The notes beneath the pieces were generated by a model. That model was given only the letters and a program-made list of their open reading frames with translations, had not been told where the DNA came from and did not search any database. DNA of 64,000 nt from Celeribacter baekdonensis B30 (GTDB taxonomy: Bacteria > Pseudomonadota > Alphaproteobacteria > Rhodobacterales > Rhodobacteraceae), in assembly GCF_000299875.1 (NCBI RefSeq), contig NZ_AMRK01000010.1, positions 81,031 through 145,030 on the forward strand, in the 5' to 3' direction. Shown here piece by piece: positions 19,215 through 27,859 of this stretch (positions are counted from its first letter, which is position 1; each line of letters opens with the position of its first letter). The position numbers and the translations under genes are program-made.

Positions 19215-20159
19215 ATGGCAGCCAGAAAAATAATCATTGATACCGATCCCGGTCAGGACGACGCCTTCGCGATCCTCTTTGCTCTGGGCTCCCCCGAAGA
19301 GCTTGACGTCATCGGCATCACCACAGTTGGCGGAAACGTCCCTTTGGCCCGCACAACGACAAATGCTTTGAAAGTTCTGGAACTTGCACAACGCCCTGAC
19401 ATTCCAGTCTATGCGGGCTGCCCTGGGCCGACCGTACGCAAACTGATCACGGCGGAGAATATCCACGGCGAAACGGGGTTGGATGGTGCCGATTTTCCGG
19501 AACCCACAACGGCCGCGCAATCCGAACATGCGGTCAACTATCTGGTCCGGACCATCATGGCAGCCCCCGAAGGCGAGCTGACGGTCTGCACGCTTGGGCC
19601 GATGACCAATCTTGCAATGGCGATGACCATGGAGCCGCGTATCATTCCCCGGATTCGCGAAGTCGTGTCGATGGGCGGCGGGTTCTTTGAAGGCGGCAAT
19701 GCGACGCCTGCCGCCGAGTTCAACATCTTTGTTGACCCACATGCTGCCCATAAGGTGTACGCCTCCTGTGTGCCGATCACGATGGCGGGTATCGACTGTA
19801 CCTATACGGCGCAGATGACCCCCGGTTGGATCAACAGCTTGCGTGACACGGGTAGCCGCACCGCGACTGAGGCCGCGAACTTGGCCGATTTTTTTCGTAT
19901 TTATGGCAGCCATAAGTTCCCGACAGAGGCCAGACCGATCCATGACGCTTGCGTCACCGGTTACTTGTTAAAGCCTGAGATTTTCGAGCAACGCCAATGC
20001 CATGTGACGGTCGACATTTCCTCTCCCGTCACCATCGGCATGACGGTCGTCGATTGGTGGCATGTCACGGGCCAAGAGCGCAATTGCAACGTGCTGCGCC
20101 GAATTGATCCTGAACCGTTCTTTGCCCTTATGGCGGAGCGCATTGGCAGCCTGCCGTAA
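19215..20159 (+). CDS. Inosine/uridine-preferring nucleoside hydrolase-family protein
   Basis: A 314-residue N-ribohydrolase. The calcium/ribose-binding motif is IIIDTDPGQDDAFAIL (about residues 6-20, with Q where many members have an aliphatic residue). Further family blocks are VYAGCPGPTVRK, HGETGLDGADFP, CTLGPMTNLAMAM, AEFNIFVDPHAAHKVY and PIHDACVTGYLL. It hydrolyses the N-glycosidic bond of ribonucleosides or of a ribosylated heterocycle. It is divergent from the dioxygenase gene. The TetR regulator gene follows 98 bases downstream on the same strand, so the three probably form one regulated unit. Confidence 0.9.
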   Translation: MAARKIIIDTDPGQDDAFAILFALGSPEELDVIGITTVGGNVPLARTTTNALKVLELAQRPDIPVYAGCPGPTVRKLITAENIHGETGLDGADFPEPTTAAQSEHAVNYLVRTIMAAPEGELTVCTLGPMTNLAMAMTMEPRIIPRIREVVSMGGGFFEGGNATPAAEFNIFVDPHAAHKVYASCVPITMAGIDCTYTAQMTPGWINSLRDTGSRTATEAANLADFFRIYGSHKFPTEARPIHDACVTGYLLKPEIFEQRQCHVTVDISSPVTIGMTVVDWWHVTGQERNCNVLRRIDPEPFFALMAERIGSLP

Positions 20160-20257
20160 TCCTTCGCGCAGCGATACAACGCGGTTCCCCCTGTGGGAGG
20201 CACAATACCTTGTGCCCCGCTTGGTCATCCGTATACTCCACCGCAAAGGAGAGTGTT

Positions 20258-20902
20258 GTGTCTGATCTCGATGATAGTCCCGCAGGGGAGGCAAAAGATG
20301 AGCCTCAGCGCTCGAAAGGGCGCAAGACACTCTCACGCGAGGCGTGGATTGCCGCCGCCCGGGAGGCGTTCGAAACCGGCGGGATCTCTTCGGTAAAAAT
20401 TGATCGGCTCGCGCGCTTGCTCCGTGTGACCCGTGGCAGTTTCTATTTTCACTTTTCAAGTTTGCAGGATCTTCACGACGGCCTCATGAATGTGTGGCGG
20501 GCTTCAAATTGCGCCCCGTTCCTAAAATTGCAGGACGCCAAAGACATCGACGGTGTCCAGTTCTTTAGCGACATTGTCCATGTCTGGGTCGACGAGAACC
20601 CTTTTAGTCCGCGCCTTGACCTTGCTGTCCGGGAATGGTCTCGCAGAGATGCGACCGTCGCGCGTGAGATCAAAGACATCGACACTCTGCGCATTGATCT
20701 TTTGGTCCGGGCCTTTTTGGCCATGGGCTATTCCGATGACGAAAGCACAGTGCGGGCGCGCCTCACCTATTTCCACCAAATCGGGCAATATGCCCTGTCC
20801 TTTGAAGAAGATCAGGACATCCGCAAGAGGTATCAGCCCATCTTTGGCGATGTGCTGCTTGGACCTTTGGTCGAACAACCAGAGCATCTTCGCGTTCTGT
20901 AG
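20258..20902 (+). CDS. TetR/AcrR-family transcriptional regulator
   Basis: About 214 residues from GTG 20258, which has AGGAG six bases upstream; the longer frame has no such site. A hydrophilic N-terminus (SDLDDSPAGEAKDEPQRSKGRK) precedes the TetR HTH region REAWIAAAREAFETGGISSVKIDRLARLLRV-TRGSFYFHF. The C-terminal ligand-binding part is all-helical. It is the only regulator inside the 12.4-20.9 kb island and so the best candidate for binding the CAGTACTG palindromes. Confidence 0.88.
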   Translation: MSDLDDSPAGEAKDEPQRSKGRKTLSREAWIAAAREAFETGGISSVKIDRLARLLRVTRGSFYFHFSSLQDLHDGLMNVWRASNCAPFLKLQDAKDIDGVQFFSDIVHVWVDENPFSPRLDLAVREWSRRDATVAREIKDIDTLRIDLLVRAFLAMGYSDDESTVRARLTYFHQIGQYALSFEEDQDIRKRYQPIFGDVLLGPLVEQPEHLRVL

Positions 20903-21108
20903 ACCGGAGCCTCTTCGAGGGTGCGCTAACCCTGAGAGCGTTGCAAACTTCATGCGTCTGATCGTTTCATTCGTCTGTCTCCTCAATCCGTCATACTGAT
21001 CGCAGTAGGCGACGGACCCGCACGAGAGCCGCAGGGCGTGCAGGTTGTGGTTGTCAACGGCGGCGGCTCGCAATGCCAAGCCAGAATGTTCAGAACCACA
21101 CCTGCAGG

Positions 21109-21145
21109 GCAAAAGAGCTGTTGGCCGGTGCAGCAGCTCTTTTGC
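21109..21145. terminator. Bidirectional terminator-like hairpin
   Basis: GCAAAAGAGCTG (21109-21120) pairs perfectly with CAGCTCTTTTGC (21134-21145) over 12 bp. The A4/T4 segments of the stem give short U-runs on both strands. It lies between the converging TetR and LysR genes. Confidence 0.75.
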
Positions 21146-21183
21146 CGTCACCCAAAAAGCGCCAAAAATGGCGACAGACGGAA

Positions 21184-22083
21184 TCACATTTTAGGCATTG
21201 ATTTATCAAATGCTTCGCGCAGGCGTTTGGCAGCAGGGCTGAGACCCCGGCCTGCGTTCCAAGCGATGCCGACATCCATGGACGGGATGGATTTGGCCAG
21301 ATCAATCCTCTCCACCCTTCGCCCGTCCAGTGTCCAAGGGCGGTAGACAACATCGCTCAGGATCGCAACGGCTTGACCGGTGGCGACAAAACTGCGCACG
21401 GCCTCAACGGAGGTGGAGGTCAATTTGATGTCAGGATGGCCGGTTTCTTCTGTCCAATGTGCCAAGCCCTGTTTTTCGGCATCATCTGAATGCAAGACGG
21501 CGTAGGGGTATTTGGCAACATCAGCCAACGTCACCTTCGCCTGTTTTGTCAGCGGGTGATCCAGGCTGGTCCACAGGCGTCGCTGTGACTTATGAAACGT
21601 CTTACTTTTCAAACCAATGTCAGATGTCAAATTCGAGGTGAGGATCAAAGCCAAGTCGAGCTGGCCATCAACAAGCGCCTGTTCCAGGATCTCTCTAGGT
21701 TGCTCTGTGAGTTGGACGTCGACCTGAGGATGCTGGCGGGTGAAATGTTCTATGACAGGAAAGGCGAAATAGCTTGAAAGCGTCCAACTCATTCCGAGAC
21801 GCACATGACCCGAAATCGTATCGCTATCAGCTTCTACACTTTTGACGGCCGCCTCGAAGGACGCGACAATATCATGTGCGTGGTGCCTGAATTTTTGTCC
21901 GGCCCGGGTCAACCTCAGACCTGTTGGCAAACGCTCAAACAATGCCGTACCAAGAAAAGCTTCCATGTCCTTGATCGAAAGTGTCACGGCCGATTGCGAT
22001 ACGTTCAAGGCGCGCGCTGCCGCCGACACTTGGCCCGCCTCGGCCACCCCAAGAAAGTACCTAATCTGACGATGCGTGAGCAT
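21184..22083 (-). CDS. LysR-family transcriptional regulator
   Basis: A 299-residue LTTR. The N-terminal winged HTH is MLTHRQIRYFLGVAEAGQVSAAARALNVSQSAVTLSIKDMEAFLG, then LRLTRAGQKF. The effector-binding domain contains GHVRLGMSWTLSSYFAFPVIEHF and the second lobe YAVLHSDDAEKQG. It is divergent from a small ORF at 22176. The target genes are not evident, as its neighbours are a decayed exb locus and a short hypothetical gene. Confidence 0.9.
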   Translation of the reverse strand: MLTHRQIRYFLGVAEAGQVSAAARALNVSQSAVTLSIKDMEAFLGTALFERLPTGLRLTRAGQKFRHHAHDIVASFEAAVKSVEADSDTISGHVRLGMSWTLSSYFAFPVIEHFTRQHPQVDVQLTEQPREILEQALVDGQLDLALILTSNLTSDIGLKSKTFHKSQRRLWTSLDHPLTKQAKVTLADVAKYPYAVLHSDDAEKQGLAHWTEETGHPDIKLTSTSVEAVRSFVATGQAVAILSDVVYRPWTLDGRRVERIDLAKSIPSMDVGIAWNAGRGLSPAAKRLREAFDKSMPKM

Positions 22084-22175
22084 ATAAGTTTTTCCAATAT
22101 GATCTATTTTAAGTCTGAATTTTCAATATTAAGGACGCCATGTCAATCTGAAGGTCAGTTGTTTGGTGACCCGAT

Positions 22176-22475
22176 ATGAAACATGAAAAAATCCCCTCTA
22201 CCCCCTCCGGAACGCTGATTCTGGACTTGAGTGACGAACAGATCGAAACCCGTGCTTTCAGCACCCTTGAGGCAAAACAAGCGGCGTGGGAGAAAGCGCG
22301 GGCCGATGCCGTTGTGATTTTCCGACATCCTGAAAATTGCTCATTCTATCAACGTTTGGCCACATGGTGGTATCTGCGCAAACGCCGATCGCAGCCTGTT
22401 GCTTACGACCAAGGCGGCGACGCCATGGCTGAGCCCATTTGGCAGGGGCATTGGGCGAGCACAAAGTACTTGTGA
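22176..22475 (+). CDS. Small hypothetical protein, 99 residues
   Basis: It starts 92 bases from the divergent LysR gene and encodes a soluble protein with a Trp/Tyr/Arg-rich centre (FYQRLATWWYLRKRRSQ). I recognise no family. The intact frame, credible amino-acid composition and position opposite a LysR gene support a real gene. The ribosome-binding site is weak, so confidence is limited. Confidence 0.45.
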   Translation: MKHEKIPSTPSGTLILDLSDEQIETRAFSTLEAKQAAWEKARADAVVIFRHPENCSFYQRLATWWYLRKRRSQPVAYDQGGDAMAEPIWQGHWASTKYL

Positions 22476-22859
22476 CGTTTTCAGCACATGACAAAGCTGC
22501 GAAGAGGTCTTTGATTTCTGTTCAAACGCGCAATTTTAAGTCTTAGTAATTTAGTAAGCTACTCTTGGCCTGCCATCAGAGGTTTTCTATAGAACCGCAA
22601 AAGCAAATCGTCGGACCATCATAGCTTTAGGCCCCGAACCTCGATCAGCCATCACGCCCGACTGCGTTCACATCCGAACCTGTGGGCAGAGTTTTAGGCA
22701 AGGTGACCGCACGATCCATCGAACATAAAGCATCTGACGACATGGACGTCTTACGGTGATGGTTCATGCCTTTGGCAAATGCCCATACCTTTGCAATGAC
22801 AAAAGTGAAGGGCGGCGAATGAACGATTTTTAAAAACACAGCACCAGCCTAGCATAGCC
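22476..22859. other. Gene-free spacer upstream of the decayed exb locus
   Basis: 384 bases with no convincing frame on either strand and no clear structure. The 5' end of the exbB-like pseudogene may extend into it through a lost start codon. Confidence 0.5.
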
Positions 22860-23822
22860 TTGGGCACGAGTGCGCGCCAGTTTTGCTGCGCCTTGGTCCT
22901 TGCGCTCGCCACACCTGTCAGCACCGCACACGCGCAGGAAACGACACCTCAGCTCAGCACCGCGCCTGAGACGCCCGGCTTTCAACCTCCTGCGTTTCAA
23001 TCCCCTGCCATTGATGCCTTGCCCGCCCCTCAGCCCCTCAGCCCCTGTCCGATGGATCGCCTGAAGGCTCTGTTGAAGAACCGGACCAGAGACCTGCGGT
23101 CCCTATCCCGCACCGGCGCCCTTGGTCAATGCGACATCAGAACCCCCGCCACCGCCCCGACGGGTCTGGTGGCTGCGGCACACAATCGCGCCATGACATT
23201 CCTCATCAATGATGGCCCTTCGATCTGGGCCATTGCGGCTCTGTCTGTAGCAACGGTAGCGCTGATCCTGTGAAAACTCTGGCGCTATGTTTTGATCGGG
23301 GCGTGGTCGCGCCGCACCTCTGCGCGCGCGGTGACCCGTTGGGAAGCGGGGCAGACCCGAGATGCCCTTGGCATCGTGTCTGGACGCAAGGGCTACCGCA
23401 GCCGCCTCGCCGCCACCGCAATGACAGCCCGGCAAAATCCACCGGATGAGACCGCGCGCGAAGAAACCGCCCGCATCGCCAAACTTCTTTTGGGGCAAGC
23501 CTCGGGCGGGTTGCGCGCGCTGGAACCGATTGCCACGATCACGCCTTTGTTGGGCCTTTTGGGCATGATTTCGGCGTTTCAGGCGCTGCAAGAGGCCGGA
23601 AGCAAAGCCGCCCCTGCACTTTTGGCAGGTGGCATTTGGGAAGCCCTTTTGACCACCGCGGCCGGGATGGCGGTGGCGATCCCCGCGTCTGCGGCACTGA
23701 CCTGGTTTGAAGCAGTGCTCGACGCCCTGAGGCAGGATCTTGAAAACCTCGCCGCCCGGATTTTCATAGCGCCGTTGCCACACCCAAGCGCGCGCATTGA
23801 AGTGGCAAAGGTCCATGATTGA
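22860..23822 (+). pseudogene. exbB: exbB-like proton-channel gene split by an in-frame TGA
   Basis: Two blocks in the same frame make one MotA/TolQ/ExbB protein. The first has a signal-like start (ALVLALATPVSTAHA) and the first membrane helix GPSIWAIAALSVATVALIL. After TGA at 23271-23273 the frame continues KLWRYVLIGAWSRR, then the family core LGQASGGLRALEPIATITPLLGLLGMISAFQAL. It ends with the last helix region LLTTAAGMAVAIPASAALTWFEAVLDAL. A Trp codon (TGG to TGA) probably stood at the split. No ATG with a ribosome-binding site is evident; the earliest usable codon is TTG 22860. ExbB with ExbD powers TonB-dependent siderophore uptake, which fits the iron operon next door. Confidence 0.8.
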
Positions 23823-23976
23823 TCTCGGCCTCACCGCGCGACCAAAGCGTAAACCCGGTCTGACACCGATGATCGACGTGGTGTTTTTCATGCTGGCCTT
23901 ACGCTTTGGCGTAGACACTGTCGTGCCCTTTCCCTTGGCCGAGGGGCTTTTGCATCTGTTCGGAACGGGCGACTAA
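23815..23976 (+). pseudogene. exbD: Truncated exbD-like remnant
   Basis: ATG 23815 overlaps the exbB stop by 8 bases, as is usual for exbBD. The frame encodes only 53 residues against about 130 in the family. It has the ExbD start LTPMIDVVF but then FMLALRFGVDTV, as if four or five residues of the transmembrane helix were lost, and it stops soon after. The periplasmic domain is missing, so it cannot be a working ExbD. Confidence 0.75.
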
Positions 23977-24054
23977 AATCAGGCACCGATGATATGATCG
24001 TCGGCAACTCCGCCGGGCCATGCGCATGCGCTGGCCCGGTTTTTATGTGCCTCT

Positions 24055-25101
24055 TTAGCCCTCTTTCCGCCAATAACCTGAGAAATAGCTCTGCTCGGGA
24101 CCGATCCCAAGCGTCTCCCGAAAATGTTTGCGGGCGCGCTGAACCTGAAACTTTTCCGCTCCGCACCATATGAACGGCATCGGGTCGACAGGCCCATCAC
24201 CATAGAGCGCAAACAGCGTGTCCACAGGCCCAAGATCCCTGCCACGCATGAGCCATGTCACCGTAATGCCTTCGGGCTTGATGAGATCCTGAATATCCTC
24301 CGCCCCGTCCACTTCGATATAAGCCTGCCCGGCCACTTCCGGCGCGGCCTCCGCCAAAATACGCCGGATCGCGGGCAGTGCGGTTTCGTCACCGACCAGA
24401 GTCAGGACCTTGGCCTGCGGCATCTGCCCTCCCCCCGGTCCCATCATGCCAATCGTGTCACCGACCTGCGCCCCACGCACCCATTCAGTGATCCGGCCAC
24501 CGTCATGGATGAACACATCAAAGGCAAAAATTCCGGTCGCCACATCAATCGACACAAAGGTGTAAACCGGATTGTGGAGCTGATCCTCGCCGGTCGGAAA
24601 CCGGGTGCGGCCCGTCGCGTCGATCGCCGGCCAAACCGGGCTGCGCCACTGTGGTGGCAACAACAGACGAAAATGCATCGCACCGCTGGCGAAATGCGCC
24701 ATGTTGTCGGCCTTAAGCGTCACGCGATAAAAATGCGGGAAAGGCTGTGTCACCTCCACCACTTCCGCCAGACGAAAATTCGCTGGCGGACCTTGATCCG
24801 GCAAGGTGCCGGACCATTCGAATTGGGCCAAAAGGTCCGGGTCGGCGTGATCGACAATATGAAGAATCTGATCGCGCAGCATGAACAATGTGCTGGCATC
24901 CTTGGCCGAGAGGGTGATTTTGATTGCCCCCTCCTCGCCCAGAATTTCGAACTGCCCGCGGTCTGTTGCGCCGCTCATCCACGCCTCACTGCGCTTTAAC
25001 TCACATCCGTGCTCAGACAGGTGCAGGGCGATTTTATCAAAGCGGGGCGCGGCAAATGCGCCAGCGGCAAGGCCATAGCAGGTTGCAGATGTCTCGGTCA
25101 T
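24055..25101 (-). CDS. Siderophore-interacting FAD reductase with N-terminal DUF2218 domain
   Basis: A 348-residue protein. Residues 1-100 resemble DUF2218 (YGLAAGAFAAPRFDKIALHLSEHG, EGAIKITLSAKDASTLFMLRDQI). The rest is a SIP-type FAD/NAD(P)H domain with VVEVTQPFPHFYRVTLKADNM, VYTFVSIDVATGIFAFDVFIHDGG and the C-terminal MPFIWCGAEKFQVQRARKHFRE. Such enzymes release iron from imported ferric siderophores by reduction in the cytoplasm. Its start overlaps the ATPase stop (25098-25101, ATGA). It is the last gene of the five-gene uptake operon. Confidence 0.9.
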   Translation of the reverse strand: MTETSATCYGLAAGAFAAPRFDKIALHLSEHGCELKRSEAWMSGATDRGQFEILGEEGAIKITLSAKDASTLFMLRDQILHIVDHADPDLLAQFEWSGTLPDQGPPANFRLAEVVEVTQPFPHFYRVTLKADNMAHFASGAMHFRLLLPPQWRSPVWPAIDATGRTRFPTGEDQLHNPVYTFVSIDVATGIFAFDVFIHDGGRITEWVRGAQVGDTIGMMGPGGGQMPQAKVLTLVGDETALPAIRRILAEAAPEVAGQAYIEVDGAEDIQDLIKPEGITVTWLMRGRDLGPVDTLFALYGDGPVDPMPFIWCGAEKFQVQRARKHFRETLGIGPEQSYFSGYWRKEG

Positions 25102-25886
25102 GGGTGCTCCTGTCTCTCTGGAAAAGGCGCGATTTGGTGTATCGCAACGGGAAGGTTTCGAATGTTTTCAACGATGATATCGAGGTCAAACACCTGTTTG
25201 AGCATCGGGCGTGTGACGATGTCTTTCGGTGTGCCGACGGCGTGCAAACGGCCGTTTTTCAAGGCGACGATGCGGTCGGCATAGGCGGCGGCGAAATTGA
25301 TGTCATGGATCACGATCACGAAACTTTTGCCCTGCTCGCGGGCGGTGTCGCGCAGCCGTTCCATCATCTGACGGGCGTGCTTCATATCCAGATAGTTCAA
25401 CGGCTCATCGAGCAAAACATAATCCGTGTCCTGCGCCAGAACCATGGCGACAAAGGCGCGCTGACGTTGGCCGCCGGAAAGTTCGTCCAAAAATCTTTGG
25501 CGCAAAGGCATAAGCGCCATGGCCGCAAGCGCCTCTTGGACAAGCCGATGATCCTCCGCGTTGGGCCGGCCTTTGTGATGCGGGTAGCGGCCAAAACCCA
25601 CGAGGTCTTCGACAGTGAGACGCGCGGAAACGCTATTGTCCTGGCGTAGGATGGACAGGCGCTTGGCCAGCGCTTGTGTTGGTGTCGTCGACACATCCGC
25701 GCCATCAAAGGAGATCGCGCCGGTTTGCACTTTACTCAGCCGCGCCATAAGCGACAAAAGCGTGGATTTGCCTGCGCCGTTTGGCCCGATCAAGGCGGTG
25801 ATCCCACCCTTTGGCAAGGTGAATGTCACATCGGTGAGGATCGGAAGACCCGAAATCTGATGACTGACATCGGAGATTTGAATCAT
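25098..25886 (-). CDS. Ferric siderophore ABC transporter ATP-binding protein
   Basis: A 262-residue FecE/CeuD-type ATPase. It has Walker A GPNGAGKST, Q-loop ILRQDNSVSARLTVEDLVGFGRYPHHKGR, signature LSGGQRQRAFVAMVLAQ, Walker B YVLLDEPLNYLD and H-switch VIVIHDINFAAAYADRI. The NYLDMKH segment and length match ATPases serving catecholate siderophore importers (FatE/CeuD group). It is coupled by ATGA overlaps to the permease upstream (25883-25886) and the reductase downstream. Confidence 0.92.
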   Translation of the reverse strand: MIQISDVSHQISGLPILTDVTFTLPKGGITALIGPNGAGKSTLLSLMARLSKVQTGAISFDGADVSTTPTQALAKRLSILRQDNSVSARLTVEDLVGFGRYPHHKGRPNAEDHRLVQEALAAMALMPLRQRFLDELSGGQRQRAFVAMVLAQDTDYVLLDEPLNYLDMKHARQMMERLRDTAREQGKSFVIVIHDINFAAAYADRIVALKNGRLHAVGTPKDIVTRPMLKQVFDLDIIVENIRNLPVAIHQIAPFPERQEHP

Positions 25887-26866
25887 CGCTGCGCGCCTTT
25901 GAGCAAGAGGGTGAGAAAAACGAGACCGCCAAGCAAATCAATGACCACGGAGAGCGTGCCTTTGAAGCCGAGCACGTGTTCAAAAACCGCCTGACCGCCG
26001 ACAAGGGTGATCACCGCAACAAGGCTCGCGGCGATCCATGTCGGCCCAAACCGCGCACCGGGCAAAAGACGATAGGCCAGATGGGTGACCAACAGACCAA
26101 AGAACGTGACGGGCCCGACAAGCGCGGTCGACACCGAAACCAACAGGCCAACCGTCGCAAAGGTGATCAACATGACCCGCCGATAGGGCAGCCCAAGGTT
26201 TATCGCCGTGTCCCGGCCCAAGGCCAGCACGTCAAATTGGTGCCGCAACAGCCACAGAACAGGCACTGTGAACGCACAAAGCACCAGTGAGATCCACAAA
26301 AGATCAATGTTGACCGTGTTGAACTGCGCGAAGGTTGCGCCTTGAACGACAACGAAATCATTGGGGTCAATCATCCGGGAAATGAAACTGGACAGGCTGC
26401 GAAACAGCGTGCCGAAAATGATCCCAACCAACACCAAAAGATACAGATCGCGCGCCTGCGTGGAAAAAAGCCACAGGAACAGCCCGGTGGAAAACACCAT
26501 CATCACGATCACTTCGAGGGAAAATTTGAGGATCGGGTCAAGATCTTGTGTCGCCATAGCTCCTATAAAAAAGACCGACCCGGCCTGAAGCATCAAATAA
26601 AGCGCATCAAACCCCATGATGGCGGGGGTAAGAATTTGATTGCGGGTGGCGGCATGGAAAAGCTGGGTAGAGGTGGCGATGGCATAGGCCACAAGCACAA
26701 GGGCCACGAGTTTCCCGGCCCGAAACGGAAGTGCAAACCCCCATGCCCCGCCCGGCACGCCCAGAGTGAGAAAAAGCCCGAGTGCCACCAGAGACAGCGC
26801 GCCAAGGATCAGCACGCGTGCGCGCGCCCGATCCAGTGGAGCCTGACCCGTTTGTGGGAGGGCCAT
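25883..26866 (-). CDS. FecCD-family siderophore ABC permease (second subunit)
   Basis: About 327 residues with nine or ten membrane segments. FecCD landmarks include NQILTPAIMGFDALYLMLQ, GTLFRSLSSFISRMIDPNDFVV, LGRDTAINLGLPYRRVML and the C-terminal VGPVTFFGLLVTHLAYRLL. ATG 26866 leaves a 10-base gap to the upstream permease and has AGG nine bases before it. ATG 26890 would overlap that gene by 14 bases and lacks a ribosome-binding site. It pairs with the next permease to form the channel. Confidence 0.9.
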   Translation of the reverse strand: MALPQTGQAPLDRARARVLILGALSLVALGLFLTLGVPGGAWGFALPFRAGKLVALVLVAYAIATSTQLFHAATRNQILTPAIMGFDALYLMLQAGSVFFIGAMATQDLDPILKFSLEVIVMMVFSTGLFLWLFSTQARDLYLLVLVGIIFGTLFRSLSSFISRMIDPNDFVVVQGATFAQFNTVNIDLLWISLVLCAFTVPVLWLLRHQFDVLALGRDTAINLGLPYRRVMLITFATVGLLVSVSTALVGPVTFFGLLVTHLAYRLLPGARFGPTWIAASLVAVITLVGGQAVFEHVLGFKGTLSVVIDLLGGLVFLTLLLKGAQR

Positions 26867-26876
26867 CTGTGCAAAC

Positions 26877-27848
26877 CTATCGGACGGCATGGCTTTGTCG
26901 TCCCAAAAGAAGCATCAGAAACACAGCCGATCCAAGCACTCCCAGAATTGTGCCAATCGGCACCTCATAAGGGGCGCGCAACACCCGCCCCAAGATATCG
27001 CAGAACAACAACAGCCCCGCGCCAAGGCTCGCCGCCCATGGCACCGCTGCCCGCAGGTTGTCTCCCACCATCCGGCTGACGATATTCGGCACGATGAGAC
27101 CGAGAAACGGGATCGACCCGACGGTGACAACAACAACGGCAGTGATGACAGAGACGACCAAAAGCCCCAACCACATCACCCCGCGATGGTTCAGCCCCAG
27201 TGTGATGGCAACATCGCTGCCCATGCCGATGATCGAAAACCGATCCGCATAGAGATACCCGATCAACGCCAAACCGCCGGTGATCCAAAGGAGTTCGTAG
27301 CGCCCACGCAACACGCCGGAAAACTCACCCGTGGTCCAAATGCCGAGATATTGCAGCAAATCGGTCTGATAGGCGAAAAACGTCGCCACAGCCCCAATCA
27401 CCCCGCCCAACATCAGCCCGACCAAAGGCACGAGCAACGGTTGATGCCGTGGCAACCGATCAAGAAGACGCAAAAACAGCACCGTGCCCGCAATGGCAAA
27501 GCCGGATGCAAGGAGCATTTTGGCCAACATCGGTACGGTCGGCAAAAAGAACACCGCAACAAGCAGGCCGAGCCCCGCACTTTCGGCCGTTCCGGCGGTG
27601 GCAGGTTCAACGAATTTGTTGCGCGTCAGCATTTGAAAAATCAGACCGGCAATCGCCATAGACGCCCCGGTCAGGATCAGCGCCATGGTGCGGGGCACCC
27701 GGCTTGCCAGCAGAATGAGCGCATCATCGACTTGACCCTGAAGCACCGCACCAAAAGACATATCAGCGACACCGATGGTCAAAGACAGAAGCGCCATGAC
27801 CAAAATACTGGTCAAGGCGAGCCCCATATGAAGATGCAGAGATTTCAC
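26877..27848 (-). CDS. FecCD-family siderophore ABC permease (first subunit)
   Basis: A 323-residue permease. It has TMALILTGASMAIAGLIFQMLTRNKFVEPATAGTAES near the N-terminus (the FecCD entry block), GSDVAITLGLNHRGVMWLGL and the C-terminal GSIPFLGLIVPNIVSRMVGDNLRAAVPW. The NKFVEP-GT variant is characteristic of the CeuB/FatD group for catecholate siderophores. It follows the binding protein by 11 bases. Confidence 0.92.
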   Translation of the reverse strand: MKSLHLHMGLALTSILVMALLSLTIGVADMSFGAVLQGQVDDALILLASRVPRTMALILTGASMAIAGLIFQMLTRNKFVEPATAGTAESAGLGLLVAVFFLPTVPMLAKMLLASGFAIAGTVLFLRLLDRLPRHQPLLVPLVGLMLGGVIGAVATFFAYQTDLLQYLGIWTTGEFSGVLRGRYELLWITGGLALIGYLYADRFSIIGMGSDVAITLGLNHRGVMWLGLLVVSVITAVVVVTVGSIPFLGLIVPNIVSRMVGDNLRAAVPWAASLGAGLLLFCDILGRVLRAPYEVPIGTILGVLGSAVFLMLLLGRQSHAVR

Positions 27849-27859
27849 GCTACAAACGC

